From the NCBI RefSeq assembly GCF_024199925.1, contig NZ_JANADR010000001.1, forward strand, positions 4,030,001 through 4,094,000: a DNA stretch of 64,000 nucleotides, given 5' to 3'. Numbering within the stretch: the first letter of the stretch is position 1; each line of letters begins with the position of its first letter. Origin of the DNA: Bradyrhizobium sp. CCGUVB1N3 (GTDB lineage Bacteria; Pseudomonadota; Alphaproteobacteria; Rhizobiales; Xanthobacteraceae). This document shows, piece by piece, positions 44,371 through 53,364 of the stretch. The position numbers and the translations under genes are program-made. The notes beneath the pieces were generated by a model. The model was not told the origin of the DNA and ran no database searches. It saw nothing but the letters and a program-made list of their open reading frames with translations.

Positions 44371-44637
44371 CTAGCCGAAGCGCAGCCGCGAGCGCTCCTT
44401 TGCCTTCTCGGCCTCCACCGCACGATCCCGCACCGGCGCATGGGTGTGCAGCGAGGTCAGAAGCCGCCGCGCCGCCTCCGACACCTCCGTCACCGCGCGA
44501 TCGAACGCCGCCTCATTGGCCTGCGACGGCTTGTTGAAGCCGGACAGTTTGCGCACGAATTGCAGCGCGCTGGCCTGGATCTCGTCCTCCGTCGCCGGCG
44601 GCTCGAAGTTGAACAGCGTCTTGATGTTGCGGCACAT
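44371..44637 (-). CDS. DUF2277-family protein
   Basis: An 88-residue cytosolic protein starting MCRNIKTLFNFEPPATEDEI, then QASALQFVRKLSGFNKPSQA and a helical end HAPVRDRAVEAEKAKERSRL. The MCRNIKxLxNFEPPAT opening is diagnostic of DUF2277. AGGAGGAAC precedes ATG 44637. Function unknown; widespread in actinobacteria and rhizobia. Confidence 0.92.
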   Translation of the reverse strand: MCRNIKTLFNFEPPATEDEIQASALQFVRKLSGFNKPSQANEAAFDRAVTEVSEAARRLLTSLHTHAPVRDRAVEAEKAKERSRLRFG

Positions 44638-44977
44638 AAGTTCCTCCTGAAAGGCGCTCCTGTTCGAAGACGATCGGCGTCAACCCAATGCTACATGCCG
44701 GGTCCGCCGATGTCATCGGCACCACGGTGGGTCAGAACGGAACGGCGACGCCAAGCCGCTCGAAGAAGGCGCGCCCCTTCGGCGTGAGACGAAGCAAGCA
44801 CGAATGAGCCGGCGGGCTCGTTGGGCCGGCCGCAGAAATATTCCGCTCTGACGATGCATCACCGCGAAAATGTTGTGGCGGCCGACCCTGTATCCGCTCT
44901 CGCCCCCCGGGGCGACGCTGCTAGGATCGCTCTCGAAGCGGCCCGAATGAAACGAGCTGCACAGGAGAGAGAGAACC
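44638..44977. other. 340-bp gap
   Basis: Mostly promoter space for the two divergent genes, plus the short gene remnant at 44732-44800. No repeat family or RNA gene seen. Confidence 0.5.
44732..44800 (-). pseudogene. Possible C-terminal remnant of a winged-helix regulator
   Basis: Minus-strand text CLLRLTPKGRAFFERLGVAV ends at TGA 44732-44734. LxLTPxGxxFFxxLGV is the usual end of ArsR-type winged-helix regulators. Upstream codons are not coding-like and there is no start, so only about 23 codons survive. Could be chance. Confidence 0.25.
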
Positions 44978-46039
44978 ATGAAAGCTTCGTGCGTGGCGCT
45001 GTCGGCCGCCCTGCTGTCCATTTCGATGTCGGCGATGGCCGCCGATTATCCAGCCCCGAAGCAGGGCGACTGGATCGCCAGGGATTTCAAGTTCCACACC
45101 GGCGAAACCATGGCCGAGCTGAAGCTGCACTACACAACGATCGGCGAGCCGACCGGCCAGCCCGTACTGGTGCTGCACGGCACCGGCCAATCGGCCGCAG
45201 GCCTGCTGACGCCGGCTTTCGCAGGCGAATTGTTCGGCGCCGGACAGCCGCTCGATGCGTCCAAATATTACATCATCATTCCCGATGCGGTCGGCCACGG
45301 CAAATCGTCAAAACCGTCCGACGGGATGAAGGCGAGCTTTCCGAAGTACAATTACGACGACATGGTCGACGCGCAGTACCGCCTTGTGACGGAAGGCCTC
45401 GGCATCAAGCACTTGCGCCTCGTGATCGGCAATTCCATGGGCGGCATGCAGACCTGGCTGTGGGGCGAGAAATATCCGCAAAGCATGGATGCGCTGGTGC
45501 CGATGGCCTCGCAACCGACCGAGATGGCATCGCGCAACTGGATGATGCGGCGGATCATGCTCGATACCATCCGCAGCGATCCCGACTACAACGGCGGCAA
45601 TTACACCAGCCAGCCGCGCATGATGAAATACGCCATCGTCACCTATGGCATCGCAAGCATCGGCGGAACGCTCGCCTATCAGGCCCAGGCGCCGACGGCG
45701 GCAAAGGCCGACAAGATGGTCAACGAACGGCTCGCTGCACCAATCACCGCGGATGCCAATGATTTCGTCTGGCAGTGGGAATCCTCACACGATTACAATG
45801 CCTCGGAGCCGCTGGAGCGGATCGAGGCGCCGCTGCTGCTGATCAATGCCGCCGACGACGAGCGCAATCCGCCGGAGACGGGCGTTACGGAAGCAGCGAT
45901 GAAGCGGATCAAGAACGGCCGCCTCTACCTGATCCCTGCGAGCACGGAGACGCGCGGTCACGGCACCACCGGCAATGCAAAGTTCTACACCGAGCAGCTT
46001 CGTCAATTGCTCCAAACCGCGCCACAGCGGACGATGTGA
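44978..46039 (+). CDS. Exported alpha/beta hydrolase, MetX-like
   Basis: A 353-residue protein with a signal peptide (MKASCVALSAALLSISMSAMAA). The alpha/beta-hydrolase domain has VLVLHGTGQSAAGLL (oxyanion loop), the nucleophile elbow LVIGNSMGGMQTWLWGEKYP with Ser, Asp in LLINAADDERNPPET and His in TRGHGTTGNAK. Its closest layout is homoserine O-acetyltransferase (MetX), including PDAVGHGKSSKP and the GNSMGGMQ elbow, but MetX is cytosolic. A periplasmic member probably acts as an esterase or acyltransferase on another substrate. Confidence 0.85.
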   Translation: MKASCVALSAALLSISMSAMAADYPAPKQGDWIARDFKFHTGETMAELKLHYTTIGEPTGQPVLVLHGTGQSAAGLLTPAFAGELFGAGQPLDASKYYIIIPDAVGHGKSSKPSDGMKASFPKYNYDDMVDAQYRLVTEGLGIKHLRLVIGNSMGGMQTWLWGEKYPQSMDALVPMASQPTEMASRNWMMRRIMLDTIRSDPDYNGGNYTSQPRMMKYAIVTYGIASIGGTLAYQAQAPTAAKADKMVNERLAAPITADANDFVWQWESSHDYNASEPLERIEAPLLLINAADDERNPPETGVTEAAMKRIKNGRLYLIPASTETRGHGTTGNAKFYTEQLRQLLQTAPQRTM

Positions 46040-46209
46040 GCGCGCTACGCGGCCGTTGATTTCGCATCGCATCAACCGCCGCGGATGCGCTCCGCATATT
46101 ATTTGAGCATGCATCGAGCCAGCAGCTCGGGCTTAATCGCGTCAACGACACGAATCGACGCGCGGCTCAACCGCGCGCCCGTGACACGACGCGCGATATG
46201 GAGGATCGC

Positions 46210-46563
46210 ATGCGCAAGTTTGCGCTGCTCGTTTGGCTGACCGGCACGACGGCACTGACCGGCGCTGCGCTTGCATTCGACAATGGGCAATATGACAACG
46301 TCCCGCCGGACATTCGCGCCTGGTTCAAGAGCGTGATGGCGCCGAACGGTGTGCCCTGCTGCGACATCTCCGACGGCCACCGAACCGAATATGACGTGCG
46401 CGAGGGCAGCTATTGGGTGCCGATCGAGGGACAGTGGATGGCGGTGCCCGAGCGCGCCATCATCCGCGATCGTGGCAACCCGGTCGGTCAGGCCGTGGTG
46501 TGGTACGTGCACCATCAAGGCCGCATCATCATCAGCTGCTTCGTGCCGGCAGATGCGGTCTAG
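46210..46563 (+). CDS. Exported hypothetical protein
   Basis: A 117-residue protein. Signal peptide MRKFALLVWLTGTTALTGAALA, then FDNGQYDNVPPDIRAWFKSV, NGVPCCDISDGHRTEYDVRE and WYVHHQGRIIISCFVPADAV. The CCDxSDGH segment is seen in a set of short rhizobial exported proteins. I start at ATG 46210 because GGAGG (46200-46204) lies five bases before it; the ATG at 46198 would put that site inside the gene. Function unknown. Confidence 0.78.
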   Translation: MRKFALLVWLTGTTALTGAALAFDNGQYDNVPPDIRAWFKSVMAPNGVPCCDISDGHRTEYDVREGSYWVPIEGQWMAVPERAIIRDRGNPVGQAVVWYVHHQGRIIISCFVPADAV

Positions 46564-46646
46564 CGCATCATGACATGCTGGATTTCGTTAGCTGGGCGCA
46601 GCCCGATCAGTTAGTTTGACGCGCCAGTTCAAACGGAGGCACGCCG

Positions 46647-47252
46647 TTGACCGACCTTTGCGCCGAAGATCTCGCCGCCATCTATCCGAAGCCGAGCCCG
46701 CGCGTGATCGCGAAAGCGCGGCCCGCGATCGACGTGCATGCCAGGAAGTTCATCGAGATGTCGCCGTTCTGCGTCCTGGCGACATCAGGCACTGATGGTA
46801 GCGTCGACGCCTCGCCGCGCGGCGGCGGCGCCGGCTTCGTTCACATCGCTGGCCCCAATCAGTTGCTGATGCCGGATCGTTCCGGCAACAACCGAATCGA
46901 CAGTTTCAGGAACGTCGTCGAAGGCTCGGGCTTCGTGCATCTGTTGTTCTTCGTGCCGGGCATCGACGAGACGCTGCGCGTCGGCGGACGCGGCACGCTG
47001 TCGGCGGATCCGGAGCTGCTCGCCTCGATGGTCGAGTTCGGCAAGCCGCCGCGCGCGGTGCTGAGTGTTGCGGTGAGCGAGGTCTACTTCCACTGCGGCA
47101 AAGCCTTGATGCGCTCAAAGCTATGGTCGCCGGAGGTGAAGGTGGAACGCGCGGTAATGCCGAGCATCGTCCAGGTGATCCACGACCAGACGGGCTTGGG
47201 CGAGCCCGAGAGCCAGGACGTGGTGGAAGCGCGCTACAAAACGCAGTTGTAG
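46647..47252 (+). CDS. PPOX-type flavoprotein, MSMEG_1061-like
   Basis: A 201-residue pyridoxamine-phosphate-oxidase-like split-barrel protein that would bind FMN. IYPKPSPRVIAKARPAIDVH, ARKFIEMSPFCVLATSGTDG, DASPRGGGAGFVHIAGPNQL and YFHCGKALMRSKLWSPE match the MSMEG_1061 subgroup. The start codon is TTG: GGAGG stands eight bases upstream and there is no ATG near the conserved N-terminus. Likely an F420- or FMN-dependent reductase or oxygenase; substrate unknown. Confidence 0.88.
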   Translation: MTDLCAEDLAAIYPKPSPRVIAKARPAIDVHARKFIEMSPFCVLATSGTDGSVDASPRGGGAGFVHIAGPNQLLMPDRSGNNRIDSFRNVVEGSGFVHLLFFVPGIDETLRVGGRGTLSADPELLASMVEFGKPPRAVLSVAVSEVYFHCGKALMRSKLWSPEVKVERAVMPSIVQVIHDQTGLGEPESQDVVEARYKTQL

Positions 47253-47269
47253 CTGGGACAACAGGCTCA

Positions 47270-47413
47270 TCGTCGTCCCGGACAAGCGCAGTGAAGCGGA
47301 GCGCAGATCCGGAACCCATAACCACAGGATCTAGTTTGACGAAGACTCGTGGTTGCCAGTCGTGCGCCACAACTTCTCCCTGGGGTAATGGGTCCCGGCC
47401 TTCGCCGGGACGC
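47270..47413. repeat. Long inverted repeat, family D
   Basis: CGTCGTCCCGGACAAGCGCA and CGGAACCCATAACC at the left; GGTAATGGGTCCCGGCCTTC and GCCGGGACGC at the right. The middle (TTTGACGAAGACTCGTGG) matches the copy at 37487-37622. The left arm carries an extra GCAGTGAAGCGGAGCGCAG insertion. Confidence 0.75.
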
Positions 47414-47443
47414 CCCTGGAGTGTGCGGCACTAGAGGTGCCAA

Positions 47444-47932
47444 CTAATGCCCCTCGCCCTCGAGCCCGCCGACGTGCTTCTGGGTGTAGAGCTCGAGGCC
47501 GATGCGGCCGATCAGGTCGAGCTGGGTCTCGAGGAAGTCGATGTGGTGCTCCTCGTCGCTCATCAGCTTCTCGAACAGGTCGCGCGTGACGTAGTCCTTC
47601 ACGCTGTGGCAGTAGGTGGCCGCTTCTTGGTAGAGCGCGCGCGCGCTAATCTCGGCGGCGAGATCGCAATCAATGATCTCCTTGACGTTCTGGCCGATGC
47701 GCAGGGGATCGAGCACCTGCATGTTCGGGAAGCCGTCGAAGAACAGGATGCGTTCGGTGAGCTTGTCGGCGTGCTCCATCTCCTCGATGGATTCCTTGCG
47801 CCAGACCTTGGCCATGTCGCGCAGGCCCCAATTGTCGAGGAAGCGGTAGTGCAGCCAGTATTGATTGATCGCGGTGAGCTCGTGACGCAGTGCCTTGTTG
47901 AGATATTCGATAACTTTCGCGTCGCCCTGCAT
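47444..47932 (-). CDS. bfr: Bacterioferritin
   Basis: A 162-residue four-helix iron-storage subunit (24-mer). The haem ligand Met52 is present (EEMEHADKLTERILFFDG), as are ferroxidase residues Glu18, Glu51, His54 and the later EE-HHIDFLE (SDEEHHIDFLETQL). Start MQGDAKVIEYLNKALRHEL. It stores iron and is reduced by Bfd, encoded just upstream on the same strand. An exact ICE palindrome lies 43 bp before the ATG, so Irr control is expected. Confidence 0.97.
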   Translation of the reverse strand: MQGDAKVIEYLNKALRHELTAINQYWLHYRFLDNWGLRDMAKVWRKESIEEMEHADKLTERILFFDGFPNMQVLDPLRIGQNVKEIIDCDLAAEISARALYQEAATYCHSVKDYVTRDLFEKLMSDEEHHIDFLETQLDLIGRIGLELYTQKHVGGLEGEGH

Positions 47933-47974
47933 GATTCACTCCAGCTCTTGCGGCTTCTTCGGTAATAAACCGAA

Positions 47975-47991
47975 TTTAGAACGCTTCTAAA
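47975..47991. promoter_or_regulatory. Iron control element (Irr box) at bfr
   Basis: TTTAGAACGCTTCTAAA, a perfect 7+7 palindrome, equals the ICE consensus for Irr in Bradyrhizobium. Position 43 bp before the bfr start. Confidence 0.85.
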
Positions 47992-48065
47992 ACAACTTTG
48001 GAACGAGAGCAACCCATCGCAGGGTCGCACCCCGGGAATAAGCTCAGCCGATGGAAGAAATGAAG

Positions 48066-48338
48066 TCAGCAGGCTGCGAGAGCGAACTCGGCCAGCTCGA
48101 CGATTTCGTCGTTGGCGGCGACCTGGTGGCTGTGCGGGCAGCCGGCACAGCAGGACTTGGCGCACGGGCCGAGGGCTTCATCGATGATGGTCTTGATGGT
48201 GCGTGCGCAGCGTCCGCATTCGGCGCTACAACCGAGGCAGCCATAGACCTGCTTGGCATGACGCACGGCGTCGTCGGAATCGGCGACGGCGGCGCGGATG
48301 TCGTCATCGCTCAGCACGTTACAGGAACAGACGATCAT
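48066..48338 (-). CDS. bfd: Bacterioferritin-associated ferredoxin with Cys-rich tail
   Basis: A 90-residue [2Fe-2S] protein. Cluster ligands are Cys4 and Cys6 (IVCSCN) and Cys41 and Cys44 (CGRCART). E. coli Bfd has 64 residues; here about 30 more follow, with Cys59, 63, 64, 67 and 90 (PCAKSCCAGCPHSHQ...ALAAC), 11 Cys in all. Bfd reduces haem in Bfr to release iron. Start ATG 48338. Between the genes lies the ICE of bfr; a second ICE-like site lies 112 bp upstream of bfd. Confidence 0.9.
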   Translation of the reverse strand: MIVCSCNVLSDDDIRAAVADSDDAVRHAKQVYGCLGCSAECGRCARTIKTIIDEALGPCAKSCCAGCPHSHQVAANDEIVELAEFALAAC

Positions 48339-48449
48339 GGAAAGCGGCAGGCCCTTCGGTGATGCACCATCATCGATATTTAAGGGCTCGGCCGGATGCA
48401 AAAGGAAAAACCGGTATTTGAAGCTATTCCAAACTGAGCCGCGATTCAG

Positions 48450-48466
48450 CCTAGAACGGGTCTAAA
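48450..48466. promoter_or_regulatory. Iron control element-like site at bfd
   Basis: CCTAGAACGGGTCTAAA matches the bfr box at 13 of 17 positions, including TAGAAC and TCTAAA. It lies 112 bp before bfd and 43 bp before the stop end of the Ser/Gly-rich gene. Confidence 0.6.
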
Positions 48467-48508
48467 AAGACAACTTGCGCTGGATCAAGGTTGCAACCGA
48501 ATTGAGGC

Positions 48509-48823
48509 CTAATCGCCGCCTCCGCCACCACCGCTGTCCCCGCCTCCTCCGCAATCGCCACCACTGCTCCCGCTGTCACTGCTGACGCTACAGGAGCCGC
48601 TGTCGCTCGGATTACCGGAACTATCAACCGACGAAGTATCGCTGGAGAACCAGCTCCCCAGCGCAAAGCCGTCAGTGCTTCCAGAATAGCTGTCGCCGCC
48701 ATCGGCACCAGCGCCTGCACGCGAGCGCCGCCGGCCGCGATTCTGCACATGGGCCATCAGGGCGTAGCCGATGACCGAGGTGACCCCTACGGCGATCAGG
48801 GCATTCATCATCAAACTGCTCAT
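48509..48823 (-). CDS. Small membrane protein with Ser/Gly/Asp-rich tail
   Basis: A 104-residue protein. One N-terminal helix (MSSLMMNALIAVGVTSVIGY ALMAHV), a basic stretch (QNRGRRRSRAG), then a long Ser/Gly/Asp/Cys-rich tail ending GGDSGGGGGGD. Same design as the eukaryote-like 'YtpA/DUF with GGxxG tail' proteins that end in Gly-rich runs; no firm family. Tail Cys: SCSVSS and GDCGGG. Function unknown. Confidence 0.65.
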   Translation of the reverse strand: MSSLMMNALIAVGVTSVIGYALMAHVQNRGRRRSRAGAGADGGDSYSGSTDGFALGSWFSSDTSSVDSSGNPSDSGSCSVSSDSGSSGGDCGGGGDSGGGGGGD

Positions 48824-48976
48824 GGCTCACTGCTCGGATTTCGTGCGTCGCGGGAGCCACCTCCCGCACGCATTCGTCGCCCCCCGCAGGCCTTCCGTTC
48901 ATTGATCATTCAAGCAGAATGTGGAACCTTAGGTCCGGAACCACGTCCGCGTCCGCTGTGTTGAAAGGTCAAATCC

Positions 48977-49309
48977 ATGAAGAAATCGCTGCTGGCATTC
49001 GCTGCCGCCGCCACCCTGGCGGCATCGGCGCTCGCGCCTGCGCCGGCCCATGCGCAACGCGGTGTCGCCGCGGGCGTGGCCGCCGGCATCGTTGGCGGTG
49101 CCATCGTCGGGGGTGCGCTGGCATCCCCGTATTATTACGGACCCGGCCCCGGTTACTATTATGGTCCAGGCTATGCGCCTCCGCCCCGCTACTACGGCCC
49201 GGGCCCGGGCTATGCCGCCGACGACTATTACGGCGGCTGCGTCTGGCAACGGCAGCGCTTCTGGGACGGCTATGCCTGGCGCGTCCGTCGCGTCAGAGTC
49301 TGTGGCTAA
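48977..49309 (+). CDS. Exported Gly/Tyr-rich protein, WQRQRxWDGY family (copy 1)
   Basis: A 110-residue protein: signal peptide MKKSLLAFAAAATLAASALA...AHA, a Gly/Ala helix (AAGVAAGIVGGAIVGGALAS), a Tyr/Gly/Pro-rich part (YYYGPGPGYYYGPGYAPPPR) and the C-terminal motif GGCVWQRQRFWDGYAWRVRR, RVCG. Copy 2 at 49520 has the same four modules. GGIVGG-type helices suggest membrane insertion or glycine-zipper assembly. Confidence 0.8.
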   Translation: MKKSLLAFAAAATLAASALAPAPAHAQRGVAAGVAAGIVGGAIVGGALASPYYYGPGPGYYYGPGYAPPPRYYGPGPGYAADDYYGGCVWQRQRFWDGYAWRVRRVRVCG

Positions 49310-49335
49310 GACGTAAAAACCGGTTCATTACGGAT

Positions 49336-49375
49336 GCCCCGTTCATCTCGGGGCCCGAAAAAGACCGCTTTTTCT
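49336..49375 (+). terminator. Two hairpins after copy 1
   Basis: GCCCCG and CGGGGC (49336-49354), then GAAAAAG and CTTTTTC around ACCG (49357-49374). The second ends in a T run and should terminate transcription. Confidence 0.65.
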
Positions 49376-49519
49376 CGTCACAGCTCCGCGTGCGTTTACC
49401 GTGGATTGACCATTTGCGCGCTTCCTAGCCCAGAGGCCAATTACATCAGAGTGTGCGTGAACCTTTGAACCCGTGGCGTTCCTAACAAGGAGCGTCCATC
49501 TCCCAGGAGAGCCTAGAGC

Positions 49520-49801
49520 ATGAAGAAGACTTTTGTTGCCGCCCTCACGGTTGCGACGGTCGCCGGTTCGCTGGTGACTGCCACTCCGCCCGCCAAGGCC
49601 AATGACGGCGTCGGCGCCGGCATCGCTGCCGGCCTGATCGGCGGCGCCATCGTCGGCGGCGCCATCGCGTCGAGCCGTCCGGCCTATGGCGGACCGGTCT
49701 ACGTGGCCGAGCCCCCGCCGCCTGCGCCCTGCTACTGGCAGCGCCAGCGTTACTGGGACGGTTACGGCTGGGTCGTCCGCCCGGTTCGCGTCTGCTACTG
49801 A
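49520..49801 (+). CDS. Exported Gly-zipper protein, WQRQRxWDGY family (copy 2)
   Basis: A 93-residue protein: signal peptide MKKTFVAALTVATVAGSLVT...AKA, helix GAGIAAGLIGGAIVGGAIAS, Pro-rich linker and PCYWQRQRYWDGYGWVVRPV, RVCY. It lacks the YYGPGPG repeats of copy 1. AGGAGAG precedes ATG 49520. Tandem duplicate of 48977-49309. Followed by a strong terminator. Confidence 0.82.
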   Translation: MKKTFVAALTVATVAGSLVTATPPAKANDGVGAGIAAGLIGGAIVGGAIASSRPAYGGPVYVAEPPPPAPCYWQRQRYWDGYGWVVRPVRVCY

Positions 49802-49835
49802 TCTGATCGTAAGGCGCTAACGCGCCACGATCGAA

Positions 49836-49871
49836 GCCCGGCCGAGACCATCGGCCGGGCTTTATTCTTTT
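49836..49871 (+). terminator. Rho-independent terminator
   Basis: GCCCGGCCGA and TCGGCCGGGC, exact ten-base arms with loop GACCA, followed by TTTATTCTTTT. Placed between convergent genes; the T-run serves copy 2. Confidence 0.92.
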
Positions 49872-49893
49872 CAGGCGCGGGACGATCGTTCGG

Positions 49894-51120
49894 CTACCGT
49901 GCCGCCTGAATCGAGCGCAGCACCTCTTCGCTCGGCCAGCAATCGACCTTCAGTCCCGCCGACTTCTGATAGGCGCCGAGCGCCGCACGCGTCAGCATGC
50001 CGGCCTTGCCGTCGAGCTTGTCCTTGTAGAGCCCGATGCGCGTCAGCCCGCGCTGCATCGCCTCGACATCCTTGGTGCGCAACTGCTTCGAGGCCGACCA
50101 GGGTGTCGCAAACGGCAGCGGGCTCGTCATGCGGTCGCTGAGGTGGCCGACGAACAGCACGTAGAGATCCGAGAAATTGTATTCCTTGATGACGAAGTAG
50201 TTCTTCGTGGTCAGGAACGACGGGCCATAAATGCCTTCGGGCTGAAGCAGCGATGCCGGCTGCGCGAGTTCAGCCGCACTCAGCTTCTGCCCGCGCACCG
50301 GCACAAAGCCTTCGCGCAGCCACTGGCCGATCGGCTTCGTCACTTCCGGCACGCCGCTGGTACAATCGACCTTCGCCGGCGCCTGCACCTCATAGGCCCA
50401 GCGCACGCCGCTCTGCCAGCCCTTGTTGACGAGCTGCTGCGCGGCGGAGGCCAGCGCATCTGGCACCGAGTGCCAGATGTCGATGCGGCCGTCGCCGTCG
50501 AAATCGACGCCATGCTTGTAGTATTCGGACGGCAGGAACTGCGTGAGGCCGGTGGCGCCTGCCCAGGACGCGCGCATGTCCTTGCGCGTCACCACGCCCT
50601 CGCCGAGGATCTTCAGCGCGAGATTGAACTCGTTGCGATACGTGTCCTTGCGCCGGCCGACATAGGCCTGCGTCGCAAGCACGCGCACGAGATCATAAGG
50701 CAGCGTGTAGCGGCCATAGTCGGTCTCGCGACCCCAGATCGCCAGCATCACGGTGGCCGGCACGCCGGAGTTCTTCTCAATTTCTGTGAGCGCGGGTCGA
50801 TACTTTTGCAGGAGCCGCTGCCCCTCGCCGGCAAGGCGTGCGATCGAGGCTTCCTTGATGTAATCAGCAGGCACCTGCACGAACTCGGCCTGCGACGGCG
50901 CGCCGGTCGCGGGCCGTCCCGGCAGGATCAGATCAGGCAGCTTGTAATCCGGCTCGAGCCCGCGCGTCTGCTCGTCAAACGTCGCGCGCGACACGCCCTC
51001 AGCCTGCGCCTCCGGCCAGAGCGAGGCGATGAACTGGGCGAAGGCGGCGTCGGCGGCATGGGCGGACGACCAGCCGCAGGTGACCACAATCACCGCAGCA
51101 ATGAGCGTCCGCCGCATCAT
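49894..51120 (-). CDS. Lytic murein transglycosylase, MltB family
   Basis: A 408-residue periplasmic enzyme. Signal peptide MMRRTLIAAVIVVTCGWSSAHA. The SLT_2 domain (about 28-320) has the catalytic Glu in LAIWGRETDYGRYTLPYDLV, followed by LALKILGEGVVTRKDMRASW, AGATGLTQFLPSEYYKHGVD and DFDGDGRIDIWHSVPDALAS. The C-terminal peptidoglycan-binding domain (about 345-400) has AMQRGLTRIGLYKDKLDGKA, GMLTRAALGAYQKSAGL. No lipobox, so probably soluble or wall-bound. It ends just upstream of the terminator shared with 49801. Confidence 0.93.
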   Translation of the reverse strand: MMRRTLIAAVIVVTCGWSSAHAADAAFAQFIASLWPEAQAEGVSRATFDEQTRGLEPDYKLPDLILPGRPATGAPSQAEFVQVPADYIKEASIARLAGEGQRLLQKYRPALTEIEKNSGVPATVMLAIWGRETDYGRYTLPYDLVRVLATQAYVGRRKDTYRNEFNLALKILGEGVVTRKDMRASWAGATGLTQFLPSEYYKHGVDFDGDGRIDIWHSVPDALASAAQQLVNKGWQSGVRWAYEVQAPAKVDCTSGVPEVTKPIGQWLREGFVPVRGQKLSAAELAQPASLLQPEGIYGPSFLTTKNYFVIKEYNFSDLYVLFVGHLSDRMTSPLPFATPWSASKQLRTKDVEAMQRGLTRIGLYKDKLDGKAGMLTRAALGAYQKSAGLKVDCWPSEEVLRSIQAAR

Positions 51121-51127
51121 GCTGAAA

Positions 51128-52777
<1,650 letters not shown>

Positions 52778-53014
52778 CGGTCCCGTGAAACCTTCGATTT
52801 GAGGAAATTTGCTTGCTGCCGATGTAGCGATCCTGCCCCCAAAGGGCAACGTTTTCCCTCCGTTCACCACGGATGAATACGGGATGGACACCATGCGGGC
52901 AGCCGATCCCTACAATTGAAACCATTTTTTAATAAAGCAGGCCAAAGCTGGTCGTGGCGCCACAAAAAGCGCCACCCGCGGCAGAAGCGGCGGGGAGAAC
53001 AGCGAGGCCGCATC

Positions 53015-53227
53015 ATGGCAATGATCGAGACAACCTCTCATCCCGTCCCGGCAGGAGCCGGAGGCTCGACCCTCTTCGCCGAGCTCCGCGCGTTCTGGGT
53101 CCGGTTCTTCGTCACGGCTTTCAACCCCTACCGCCCGGAACTGCACTACATGCGCGGCCCCGGCCCCGCCTGGCGCGCCAAGCACGGCATGGATGCACCG
53201 TTCCGCCTGAAGCCGCGCGACCTCTGA
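53015..53227 (+). CDS. Small hypothetical protein (70 residues)
   Basis: Starts MAMIETTSHPVPAGAGGSTL, then FAELRAFWVRFFVTAFNPYR, PELHYMRGPGPAWRAKHGMD and ends FRLKPRDL. A short aromatic, weakly hydrophobic helix (FAELRAFWVRFFVTAF) and a basic tail. Upstream, GTGGCGC and GCGCCAC (52954-52975) form a hairpin in its leader. Looks coding; no known family. Confidence 0.6.
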   Translation: MAMIETTSHPVPAGAGGSTLFAELRAFWVRFFVTAFNPYRPELHYMRGPGPAWRAKHGMDAPFRLKPRDL

Positions 53228-53364
53228 GCCCTCATCTGCTGCCGGATTTTTGAAGCGCCCTGCCGCTTGCGCCGCTTACCGATTGCGCGCAAGCATGGCG
53301 AGGTTCGATCGATGGCGCCCCTGCCCGCGCTGTCGCCCCTCGCCATGGATGGACGGTTTTCCCG

